A DNA stretch of 50,954 nucleotides, from the NCBI RefSeq assembly GCF_900103585.1, contig NZ_FNHV01000040.1:1-50954 (forward strand), in the 5' to 3' direction. The stretch is from Streptomyces sp. cf386 (lineage in GTDB: Bacteria > Actinomycetota > Actinomycetes > Streptomycetales > Streptomycetaceae). The translations under genes and the position numbers were made by a program. The notes below the pieces were generated by a model. That model had not been told where the DNA came from, searched no databases, and worked only from the letters and a program-made list of their open reading frames with translations. This document shows, in pieces, positions 40,442 through 47,860 of this stretch. The number at the start of each line of letters is the position of its first letter. Positions within the stretch are counted from its first letter, which is position 1.

Positions 40442-41920
40442 ATGGATGCTGCCGGAGGCGGGCCGGGCCGGGTGCGGGCCGACCGTTCAGTCATCTCCCC
40501 CGCGCTGTACGAGTGCCTGGACGCGGGCGACTCCGCCCTGAGAGTGATCTTCGATCTCAACCCGGACTACCCGCGGGGACTGACGGGCGCCGCATCCGAG
40601 GTCGGCGTGCTGCTCGGGCAGGCCGCCATCGAGTTCGGCAGGGTCGATCCCGAGGAGCAGACCCGTACACCGCACGACCTGGGCGGGCCCTACGTGGCCG
40701 CTCTGCTCTCGCCCCAGGCGCTGCTGTGGATCGTGCGCCGGGACCTGGAGCAGGCGGAGCGCGACGACTGGAGCCTGCGGGCGATCCGCAGGGTGTGGCC
40801 CGACTTCGAGGTCCATCCGCTGCTCGACCGGTCCCTGGCGACGATCAAGGCCGACGCCGCCCGGGCGGCCTTCGCCGCGGCCGGCGCGGGCATTACCTGG
40901 GCGGTCGTCGACTCCGGGATCGACCAGCGGCATCCGCACTTCCGCACGTGGCGCAACCTCGACCTGCCGACACACGTCGAGCACATCGACTTCACCGGTG
41001 AGCGCTCCCCGCTCACCGACGAAGTGGGGGTGGGGCACGGCACGGCGGTGGCCGGCATCGTCGGGGGCGAGGCACGCGGCGGGGAGGACGGTCCGCTGCG
41101 GATCCGGCGCACCCTGCTCGACGGCGACCGCGGCATTGATGCCAAGGCCGAGACGCTGGAGCACATCAGCGGCGTCGCGCCGCAGTGCAAACTGGTGTCC
41201 TACAAGGTGTTCAGCCCGCGGAGGCCGAGCAGCGTCAGCACGGTGCTGGCCGCATTGGCACACATCCAGCGCGTCAACGACCACGGCCGCAACCTGCGCA
41301 TCCACGGCGTCAATCTGAGCCTCGGCTACCCCATCGACCCGGACTGGTTCGTCGGCAGCTACTCGCCGCTGTGCACCGAGGTGGACCGGCTCACCCGGTC
41401 CGGGGTCGTCGTGGTGGCCGCAGCGGGCAACACGGGCCTGGTACGGCTCAACTCGGTCGGCGGCGGCGTGGCGGGCGCGCAGGGCGCCTTCGGGGCGCAG
41501 CTGACGATCACCGATCCCGGGAACGCGCGCTACGCCCTCACCGTCGGCTCCACCCACCGCGAGGCACCGCACACCTACGGCGTCTCCTGCTTCTCCGCGA
41601 AGGGCCCGACCGGCGACGGCCGCCTCAAACCCGACCTCGTCGCGCCGGGGGAGCGGGTGCTGTCCGCCGCGAGTCTGCGCCCCCAGCCCGACGAGGAGGA
41701 GTGGGACAACCCCGCGTACACGGAGTTCAGCGGCACGAGCTTCGCGGCGCCCCACGTCTCCGGCGCCATCGCGGCCTTCCTGTCCGTGCGACGGGAGTTC
41801 ATCGGACAGGTCGACCGGGTGCGGGAGATCTTCACCGATTCGGCGGTGGACCTGGGTCGGCTGCCGGAGTTCCAAGGGCGCGGCCTGGTCGACCTGATGA
41901 GGGCGCTCCAGTCCGTCTGA
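40442..41920 (+). CDS. Subtilisin-like (S8) serine protease, apparently cytoplasmic; first gene of a three-gene operon
   Basis: 492 residues from ATG 40442 with GAGGGAA upstream. There is no signal peptide: the first 150 residues are an acidic N-terminal domain (ALYECLDAGDSALRVIFDLN, then LGQAAIEFGRVDPEE, then ALLWIVRRDLEQAE) that I do not recognise, possibly a sensor or prodomain. The S8 triad is complete: Asp157 (WAVVDSGID), His199 (GHGTAVAGI) and Ser433 (SGTSFAAPHVSG), with the oxyanion Asn in AAAGNTG. An acidic insertion with RRTLLDGDRGIDAKAETLEHISGVAP lies between. The next gene starts 34 bases downstream. Target protein unknown. Confidence 0.9.
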   Translation: MDAAGGGPGRVRADRSVISPALYECLDAGDSALRVIFDLNPDYPRGLTGAASEVGVLLGQAAIEFGRVDPEEQTRTPHDLGGPYVAALLSPQALLWIVRRDLEQAERDDWSLRAIRRVWPDFEVHPLLDRSLATIKADAARAAFAAAGAGITWAVVDSGIDQRHPHFRTWRNLDLPTHVEHIDFTGERSPLTDEVGVGHGTAVAGIVGGEARGGEDGPLRIRRTLLDGDRGIDAKAETLEHISGVAPQCKLVSYKVFSPRRPSSVSTVLAALAHIQRVNDHGRNLRIHGVNLSLGYPIDPDWFVGSYSPLCTEVDRLTRSGVVVVAAAGNTGLVRLNSVGGGVAGAQGAFGAQLTITDPGNARYALTVGSTHREAPHTYGVSCFSAKGPTGDGRLKPDLVAPGERVLSAASLRPQPDEEEWDNPAYTEFSGTSFAAPHVSGAIAAFLSVRREFIGQVDRVREIFTDSAVDLGRLPEFQGRGLVDLMRALQSV

Positions 41921-41954
41921 GTCACGGCCGAAACGCGGAGGGGGTGCGCGACCG

Positions 41955-43283
41955 ATGACGGCGACACTGAGCGGTTTTCCCTACACGCCGCTGCGGTTCG
42001 ACGCCGCTGGTGCCCTGGGGCCGGGCGGCACCGGCCTGAACGCCGACGGCCTGGCGGCGTGGCTGGCGGCCGGGCAGGCCACCGACGCGGTGCTGCTGTC
42101 GCACGGCTGGCGCAACGACGCCCCCACCGCGCACCGGCTGTACGACACTCTGGCAGCCTCCGCGCGGGCCGTGCTGCCCCGGGTGCCCGGGGCGGGGGGC
42201 CGCCGCATCCACCTCGTCGGCGTGCACTGGCCCTCGCAGCACTTCGCACCGGTGACCGACCCGTTGACGGAGCCCTCGTCCGACGCGTCCGCGGGATGGG
42301 TCCCGCGCACCAGAGGCGCTCGCCCCGCAGAGGTACGCGACGGGTACGAGCGGTTCATCGGCGCGCTCGATCCCAAGGCCCGGGCGGACGCGCCGGACGG
42401 CACGACGCTGGCGTTCGAGATCGAGCGGTCGCCATCGGCCCGGGTACGTCTGGTGCGCTGGGTCCAGACCGTGCTGCCCGGCAGGCAGGCACCTGCCGGC
42501 GCCTTGGACGGGGCATCCGAGCCCGACGACGAGAACGGACTCCTGGCCGCCGACCCCGAGGACGTGGTGCGCAGACTGTCCTCGGACGTGGTCGCGCCCG
42601 CCGACCAGGAGGGAGACGGTACGGTCGGCGCCGGCGGCGGGGTGACCGGCCGTCACTCCCGCGCCGCGGTAAGGCTGCTGGACTTCGGAACGTATGCCGT
42701 CATGCGGGACCGGGCCGGGCGGATCGGGGCCCGGGGGTTGGCGCCGGTGCTGGACCGCCTCCACGACCTCGTGCCCCACTGCGCCGTCCACCTGGTGGGG
42801 CACAGCTTCGGGGCGCGGCTGGCCGCCACGGCGGCCCTCGCCACAGCCAGGCCGGGGCAGGTGCGCTCCCTGTGCCTGCTCCAGGCCGCGTTCTCCCACT
42901 ACGGACTGGCCCACCGCTGGGACGGAACCGCAGACGGGGAATTCCGCGGCCTGATCGGCCAACAGCTCGTGAGCGGGCCGCTCCTGGTCACCCATACGGT
43001 CAACGACCGGGCCGTCGGCTATCCGTATGCAGTGGCCTCCCTGCTGCTGGGGCATGTCGGCGTCGGCCTCGGTGGCCCCGACAGTGCCTATGGAGCTCTC
43101 GGGCGCAACGGGGCACGGCGCACTCCGGAGGCCGACGGTCTCACGCTGCTGGGGGTGGGCGAGCCCTACACCTGGCGCTCAGGTCGGGTGCACAACCTGC
43201 GCGCCGACGCATTCGTCAGCGGTCACCACGATGTGGCAGGACACGAGGTGGCCCACGCCGTCCTGAGCGCGGTGACGGCATGA
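41955..43283 (+). CDS. Alpha/beta-hydrolase-like protein in the subtilase/SPFH operon
   Basis: 442 residues from ATG 41955 with GGAGGGGG upstream. N-terminal strand and oxyanion-type loop: DAVLLSHGWRNDAPTAHRLYD. The nucleophile elbow is HLVGHSFGARLAA (Ser about residue 284), and a late HDVAGHEVAHAV supplies a plausible catalytic His. An insert of roughly 180 residues between the first strand and the elbow contains acidic, low-complexity sequence (EPDDENGLLAADPEDVV). No signal peptide, so cytoplasmic. Substrate unknown: lipase, esterase or peptidase activity is possible. The stop overlaps the SPFH start (ATGA), so the two proteins are coupled. Confidence 0.82.
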   Translation: MTATLSGFPYTPLRFDAAGALGPGGTGLNADGLAAWLAAGQATDAVLLSHGWRNDAPTAHRLYDTLAASARAVLPRVPGAGGRRIHLVGVHWPSQHFAPVTDPLTEPSSDASAGWVPRTRGARPAEVRDGYERFIGALDPKARADAPDGTTLAFEIERSPSARVRLVRWVQTVLPGRQAPAGALDGASEPDDENGLLAADPEDVVRRLSSDVVAPADQEGDGTVGAGGGVTGRHSRAAVRLLDFGTYAVMRDRAGRIGARGLAPVLDRLHDLVPHCAVHLVGHSFGARLAATAALATARPGQVRSLCLLQAAFSHYGLAHRWDGTADGEFRGLIGQQLVSGPLLVTHTVNDRAVGYPYAVASLLLGHVGVGLGGPDSAYGALGRNGARRTPEADGLTLLGVGEPYTWRSGRVHNLRADAFVSGHHDVAGHEVAHAVLSAVTA

Positions 43284-44377
43284 CCCAGCAGTTCGTCGTC
43301 CTGCTGCTCTTCGTCGTACTTCTACTCACCGGGGGGTCGGTGGTCTTGGCCAGTTTGTCGCAAGCGCTGGGGTCGGGAGAGGCGGCCGTGATCTCCGGAC
43401 GCTGGGGCGGTCGCCCCGACCGGGCCGTCCTGGGGGGTCGGGTGATGGTCCTGCCCGGCGAGCGGCTGCATCTGATCTCGCTGGGCATCCGCTCCGCCGA
43501 GTGCAAGGTGCAGTGTCGTACTCAGGACAGAGCGGTGCTGCACGTCATGGTCCGGCTCACCTTCCAGGTGGGCCGGGAGGAGCGGGACGTACTGGAGTTC
43601 TTCCGGAACTTCGGCCAGGACGGCAACGAGCTGACGCCGCAGGTCGACGCGGTCCTCACCCGGCATCTCCAGGCCGTGCTGGAGACGCTGTCGACCGAGC
43701 AGGCCGAGCTGGGCTCGGCCCTGATCATCGAGCGGACGGGCGGGCCGGTCGCCGCCGACTTCGCCGGCGTGGGATTGAGTCTGGTGTCCCTGGGCGTGGA
43801 CGTGGTCCTACCGGACGGCTACGAGACCGCCCGTGCCCGGCAACTGACGCTGCGGCAACAGATCGAGACCACCCGCCTCGACATCCACCAGCAGGACCTG
43901 CTGCACACGGCCCAGGTGGAGCGCGAGAATCGCGAGGCGCAGGCCCGCGCGGATCAGTGGAGGTACGAGGAGCGGCAGCGCATCCAGACGTCGATCGAAC
44001 GGGTCGACGTGGACCGCCACCAGCGCGAGGCGGACCGGGAGCACCAGGCGGCGCAGGCCAGGCTCGCCGCCGAGCAGCTTCAGCAGGAGTACGCGGTGCG
44101 CAGCGAGTACGAGCAGATCATCCTGCGGACCACGCTCGTGGAGAGGCTGCCGCAGGTCCTGGAGGCGCAGGGCAAGCTCCTCCCCGAGCTGCGCACGTAC
44201 ATCGGTGGCTCCGACAAGGAGGGCCTGCCCGCTCTGATCAAGGGACTTGCCTCGTACGGGCTGCCCATCATGGAGGAGGTCCGCAAGATCTTCGACGAGA
44301 TCCCCACCGGGCAGCGTCTACTGGAACAACGACGCGACGACGGCACAGCGCCGCCCGAGCGGCCCGTGGCGGACTGA
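43280..44377 (+). CDS. SPFH/Band 7 (flotillin-like) membrane protein
   Basis: 365 residues from ATG 43280. One N-terminal membrane helix (FVVLLLFVVLLLTGGSVVLASL) is followed by an SPFH domain (about 35-190: GGRVMVLPGERLHLISLGI, then HVMVRLTFQVGREERDVLEFF, then SLGVDVVLPDG). A long charged coiled coil follows (about 190-275, rich in Gln, Glu and Arg), and then a small C-terminal helical domain (LPALIKGLASYGLPIMEEV). Such proteins form membrane rings or rafts that scaffold proteases (as HflKC does for FtsH). Here the partners are a subtilase and a hydrolase. Confidence 0.85.
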   Translation: MTQQFVVLLLFVVLLLTGGSVVLASLSQALGSGEAAVISGRWGGRPDRAVLGGRVMVLPGERLHLISLGIRSAECKVQCRTQDRAVLHVMVRLTFQVGREERDVLEFFRNFGQDGNELTPQVDAVLTRHLQAVLETLSTEQAELGSALIIERTGGPVAADFAGVGLSLVSLGVDVVLPDGYETARARQLTLRQQIETTRLDIHQQDLLHTAQVERENREAQARADQWRYEERQRIQTSIERVDVDRHQREADREHQAAQARLAAEQLQQEYAVRSEYEQIILRTTLVERLPQVLEAQGKLLPELRTYIGGSDKEGLPALIKGLASYGLPIMEEVRKIFDEIPTGQRLLEQRRDDGTAPPERPVAD

Positions 44378-44595
44378 GACCGATGCGGCCAAGGTCCCTC
44401 GCTTCTGCTTGTGCTCCCGAATTCATCTCGCGCGTAGAGAAGTTGGCCAGCGGTCGATGATTCCACCAACCCAAGGAGAAGCCAGGGTTAAGTGATGTTC
44501 CGGGTCGGCAAGAGTGCACAACCCCCCACCCGCCCCCTCTGTCTGATGCGGGTGAAGTCACCACCCAATTCATCAAGCGTGGGGGAAACCAGACC
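44378..44595. other. Intergenic region before the secreted-protein gene
   Basis: About 220 bases. It has an AAGGAG run near 44472, but no gene follows from it. It should carry the promoter of the next gene. Confidence 0.4.
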
Positions 44596-45393
44596 ATGCG
44601 CATACGCGCCACTGTCGCCACCGCCACCGCCGCTGCTCTCAGCGCCGCGCTGGCCGTCACCGCTCTCGCCGTCCCGGCCGCCGGGGCCGAGCAGGACGAC
44701 ACGCCCACAGAGATCAGGAACATCGAGGTCAACCAGAACCGCGACTACACCGTTGTCGTCGAGGCCGCACGGAAGATCAAGTTCCCGATCTCCGCGATGG
44801 TCCGCGACCCGTCGGGCATCCAGAGCGTGTCGTTCGAGCTGCAGCACGGAGCGACCGAGGCGGAAGTCGACGGGCGCATCGCGCAGGTCGGTTCCAGCCA
44901 CTGCGTGAAGGTCGACGAGTACTGGTCCAAGTGCGAGGCCTTCCTGTACGCCGACCCGTACACGAACCTCAAGAGCAACGCCCTCGCCGGTGCCTGGGGC
45001 ATCAACTTCGTGGCCGTCGACGGCGAGGGCAACGTCACCCGCGAGGATTACATGCCCCTGGCACGCATCAAGCGCAAGACCCACCTGTCCCTGGCCAACG
45101 CCACCCCGGAGCCGGTGAAGAAGGGCAAGGACGTCACGGTCAAGGCACGGATGATCGTCGCCAGCTGGGAGAAGCACAAGGACGTGCCCCTCATCGGGCA
45201 CCAGGTGCTGCTCCAGTTCCGCAAGGGCACGAGCGGTGCCTGGACCACGCTGAAGAAGGTCAAGACCGACCGGGACGGCTGGGCCACGACCACCGTGAAG
45301 GCGACCGTGGACGGCCAGTACCGCTACGACTTCGCGGGTACGTCCCTCACCCAGGCCAGGTCCGGCCTGGCCGACTTCGTCGATGTGAAGTGA
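44596..45393 (+). CDS. Secreted protein with C-terminal Ig-like beta domain
   Basis: 265 residues from ATG 44596. Signal peptide: MRIRATVATATAAALSAALA and so on, with cleavage after AGA near residue 31. The mature N-terminal part (VVVEAARKIKFPISAMVRDPSG, then VDEYWSKCEAFLYADPYTNL) looks like one beta domain with a Cys pair. The C-terminal part (VTVKARMIVASWEKHKDVPLIGHQVLLQFRK, then WATTTVKATVDGQYRYDF) is a typical actinobacterial Ig-like repeat with the GQVLLQFRKGTSGAWTTLKKVKTD style. Likely an extracellular binding protein; no enzymatic motif. Confidence 0.82.
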   Translation: MRIRATVATATAAALSAALAVTALAVPAAGAEQDDTPTEIRNIEVNQNRDYTVVVEAARKIKFPISAMVRDPSGIQSVSFELQHGATEAEVDGRIAQVGSSHCVKVDEYWSKCEAFLYADPYTNLKSNALAGAWGINFVAVDGEGNVTREDYMPLARIKRKTHLSLANATPEPVKKGKDVTVKARMIVASWEKHKDVPLIGHQVLLQFRKGTSGAWTTLKKVKTDRDGWATTTVKATVDGQYRYDFAGTSLTQARSGLADFVDVK

Positions 45394-45426
45394 GCCCGGA
45401 CCGGTGAAGTGACCCTGAAGTGACCC

Positions 45427-45457
45427 TCCCCTGCCCGCGACACCGGCGGGCAGGGGA
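45427..45457. terminator. Bidirectional hairpin between convergent genes
   Basis: A perfect 12-bp stem (TCCCCTGCCCGC / GCGGGCAGGGGA) with a 7-base loop, between the secreted-protein gene and the XRE gene, which converge on it. Confidence 0.85.
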
Positions 45458-45482
45458 CCTTCTCGTGCGCGCCGCGGGTCAG

Positions 45483-45719
45483 CTACGGCCCCGGCTTGGC
45501 CGGATCGTGGGTGATCAGGTCCCCCGGCTGGCACCGGAGGACATCGCAGATCCTCGACAGGGTCGAGAAGCGGATCGCCTTGGCCCGTCCGTTCTTCAGC
45601 ACGGACAGGTTGACGACGGTGATGCCCACTTGCGCGGCCAGCTCGGTGAGGGTCATGCCGCGGTCGGCGAGAAGGCGGTCGAGGTGGATCCGGATCGCGT
45701 GAGGTTCCTCTTCGGACAT
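45483..45719 (-). CDS. XRE/Cro-type (YozG-like) regulator paired with DUF2975
   Basis: 78 residues: almost only a Cro/C1 HTH (IRIHLDRLLADRGMTLTELAAQVGITVVNLSVLKNGRAKAIRFSTLSRICDVLRCQPGDLI). This is the small regulator that commonly follows a DUF2975 membrane protein. Its start overlaps the upstream stop by one base (TGATG). Two TATCGA-type palindromes upstream of the operon are likely its operators. Confidence 0.9.
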   Translation of the reverse strand: MSEEEPHAIRIHLDRLLADRGMTLTELAAQVGITVVNLSVLKNGRAKAIRFSTLSRICDVLRCQPGDLITHDPAKPGP

Positions 45720-46303
45720 CAGATGGTCCCTTCGAGGTCCTCTCGCATGCGCACGCCCTCACGCATGATCTTCCCCATGATCACTGCCGCGAGGCCGGCG
45801 AGGACGAGCACCAGCGGCCCGGAGATCGTCGGCCCGGAACCGACGATCGGCGCCATGCTCCCGACGAGCCAGGATCGCGACCAGCCCTCAAGTAGGCCGG
45901 CCAGCGGCGTGCCCACGGCGACGAACCAGCCGAGGACGGAGAGCCGTTGTGCCACCGCCTCGGTGAACGGGCCCTGCACCATGACGGCCTTCAGCAGGCG
46001 GGAGAAGAGCAGCAGCGCGAGCGCACCGAACAGCAGCCAGGGCAGTTCGCCCCCGAGGTCTGCGGCACGCTGCCCCACGGAGGGACTGTCCTGGCACAGG
46101 CGCGCTGCACTGCTGGACGCCTCCACGCCCGCGCGCACCGGCAGCGAGTCCGCCAGTGTGGCGTTGCGCCAGAAGTCCGTCTGCACACAGACCGCCCCGT
46201 CGTCGAGCATGTGCGTGACCCCCGTGCCGAGGAAGGCCAGCCCGCAGAGCACCGCCAGCGCCCAGGTCACCGAGGCCAGGGCCCTCGTGAGTCGCGTGTT
46301 CAT
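45719..46303 (-). CDS. DUF2975 integral membrane protein
   Basis: 194 residues from ATG 46303 with GGGGAGATG before it. Four hydrophobic helices: ASVTWALAVLCGLAFLGTGV; LPWLLFGALALLLFSRLLKAV; LSVLGWFVAVGTPLAGLLEG; and GPLVLVLAGLAAVIMGKIMREGVRMREDLEGTI, the last being the DUF2975 signature end. The extracellular loop after helix 1 carries two Cys residues. Function unknown; probably senses or signals to its coupled XRE partner. Confidence 0.9.
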   Translation of the reverse strand: MNTRLTRALASVTWALAVLCGLAFLGTGVTHMLDDGAVCVQTDFWRNATLADSLPVRAGVEASSSAARLCQDSPSVGQRAADLGGELPWLLFGALALLLFSRLLKAVMVQGPFTEAVAQRLSVLGWFVAVGTPLAGLLEGWSRSWLVGSMAPIVGSGPTISGPLVLVLAGLAAVIMGKIMREGVRMREDLEGTI

Positions 46304-46315
46304 CTCATCTCCCCG

Positions 46316-46330
46316 TATCGATTTTCGATA
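46316..46330. promoter_or_regulatory. Operator 1 for the DUF2975/XRE operon
   Basis: TATCGA-TTT-TCGATA, a perfect 6-bp palindrome just upstream of the DUF2975 ribosome site, very AT-rich for this genome. Confidence 0.7.
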
Positions 46331-46349
46331 AGTCCACCGTAGCGGAGCA

Positions 46350-46364
46350 TATCGATAATCGACA
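46350..46364. promoter_or_regulatory. Operator 2 for the DUF2975/XRE operon, overlapping the -35
   Basis: TATCGA-TAA-TCGACA, one mismatch to the other operator, centres 34 bp apart. On the minus strand a TTGTCG -35 overlaps this site, with TACGGT 18 bases later as -10, so binding would block initiation. Confidence 0.65.
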
Positions 46365-46366
46365 AG

Positions 46367-47773
46367 TCAGCGGATGCGGTGCTTCTTCCAGAAGGGATCC
46401 AGGTCGATGTCCGTCATGGACTGTGCGGCCCTCTTGAAGTCGGCGGTGGTGGAGACGCCGTACCAGTGGTCGCGGGCGTACCGCTTGAGGAGTCGGGCCA
46501 TCGGGTCGGCGCCGATGGTGCGCTCCAGGTTCGCCAGGGCGCAGGATCCGGCCGTGTAGACGAGGTGGTACTCACCTGGGTGCTTGGCCCAGTAGGCCAT
46601 CGAGTTGGTGAGCGCGGTGTCCTCGCTCGGCCAGTCGTCGTCCGACCAGCAGTCGCGTGTGTCCCAGCCGTAGAAGCGCGCGTTGGCGTACTGGGCGAAG
46701 CTCTCGTCCAGCCAGGGCGCGCCGTACTCGTCATTGCCCACGATGCCGTACCACCACTGGTGGGCCACCTCGTGGACGACGGCGCTGCCCTCCTCGGTGG
46801 TGCCGAGGATGACCAGGCCGGGGTACTCCATACCGCCGCCGAACTCCTTGGTCATCACGAGGTCGATCTCGCCGTACGGATAGCGGCCGAACTCCTTGCC
46901 GAAACGGTCGACGGCGGCGACGCCGTCCTTGCGGTTGAGGCGTACACCCGCCGCAGGTGTGTTCGGCGCCCAGTACGACTTCACGCGCACACCACCGGGC
47001 GAGGTCTCGGTCGCCGTGCGGAACGGGCCCGCCGCCCACGCGAAGTCCCGCACCCGGTGCGCGACGCTGTGCGTGATCGTGCGCCCGGACGTGCCGTGGC
47101 TGGTCCAAGTGCGGCCGGTCGCCGGAACCTTGAGGGTCGACGGGTGGTCGATGCGCACCCGGAAGTCGCTCGCCAGGGCGTAGAAGCTCTCGCCGATCGA
47201 CACGTACGGATCGAGGTGCCAGCCCTTCGCGTCGTGCACGGCGAGCACCGGCAGGGCGTTGCCCAGGAAGCGGAAGGCGCCCTCGCGGCCGAAGCGGTCG
47301 CTGCGCTGGGGCACGTTGATGGACACGTCGAAGGAGACGGCCGTCCGCTCGCCGCGCGCGAGCGGCTTCGGCAGGGTGATGCGCAGCGCGGTGCAGTTCA
47401 CGGTGAGGCGGCCCGCGGTGCCACCGCGCACCTGGGACACCTTGACCGGGGACGGCTTGCCCGGCGTGCCGCACTTGTCGTCGCCGTTGCCCCACAGACG
47501 TACGTACACCTCGCGCAGGGGCTGATCGGAGGCGTTGCGGAACGACACCCGCTGCCGGCCCGTCCAGTGGGAGCCGTCGGAGTCGCCGCGCAGGGACACG
47601 TCGTAGCGAAGCCGGTCGGGAGTCGGAGCCTCGGCCTCGGGTGCCTGTGTGGGTGCCGGTGCCGTGACGGCTTCGGCTCCGGTGGCGCCCGCCGCCACGA
47701 GCAAGGCGAGCGGGACAACCAGCAGACGGCGACCGGCCCTTGACCACCACGCGTGTGTGCGTATCGACGACAT
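46367..47773 (-). CDS. Secreted M1-family (gluzincin) metallopeptidase
   Basis: 468 residues from ATG 47773. Signal peptide: basic start with AGRRLLVVPLALLVAAGATGAEA. An N-terminal beta domain (LRYDVSLRGDSDGSHWTGRQRVSFRN, then VYVRLWGNGDDKC) precedes the catalytic domain. FGGGMEYPGLVILG is the GxMEN-like exopeptidase element, here GGMEY. HEVAHQWWYGIVGNDEYGAPWLDESFAQY gives HExxH plus the downstream Glu; the usual catalytic Tyr lies further on. A putative zinc peptidase of the extracellular space, with GMEY rather than GAMEN suggesting altered exopeptidase recognition. Divergent from the kinase gene. Confidence 0.88.
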   Translation of the reverse strand: MSSIRTHAWWSRAGRRLLVVPLALLVAAGATGAEAVTAPAPTQAPEAEAPTPDRLRYDVSLRGDSDGSHWTGRQRVSFRNASDQPLREVYVRLWGNGDDKCGTPGKPSPVKVSQVRGGTAGRLTVNCTALRITLPKPLARGERTAVSFDVSINVPQRSDRFGREGAFRFLGNALPVLAVHDAKGWHLDPYVSIGESFYALASDFRVRIDHPSTLKVPATGRTWTSHGTSGRTITHSVAHRVRDFAWAAGPFRTATETSPGGVRVKSYWAPNTPAAGVRLNRKDGVAAVDRFGKEFGRYPYGEIDLVMTKEFGGGMEYPGLVILGTTEEGSAVVHEVAHQWWYGIVGNDEYGAPWLDESFAQYANARFYGWDTRDCWSDDDWPSEDTALTNSMAYWAKHPGEYHLVYTAGSCALANLERTIGADPMARLLKRYARDHWYGVSTTADFKRAAQSMTDIDLDPFWKKHRIR

Positions 47774-47860
47774 GGCAGCGGATCCTGCCACACACCGCTC
47801 AGGGGCAGGCCCTACGCTGACCCCCGTGAGGCTGTCAGCCGCTGGGAAGGATGATCTGCG

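Noticed and set aside
40487..41875. Long minus-strand open frame opposite the subtilase
   Set aside because: Antisense of a gene with a complete catalytic triad; no ribosome site, and the composition is that of a mirror frame.
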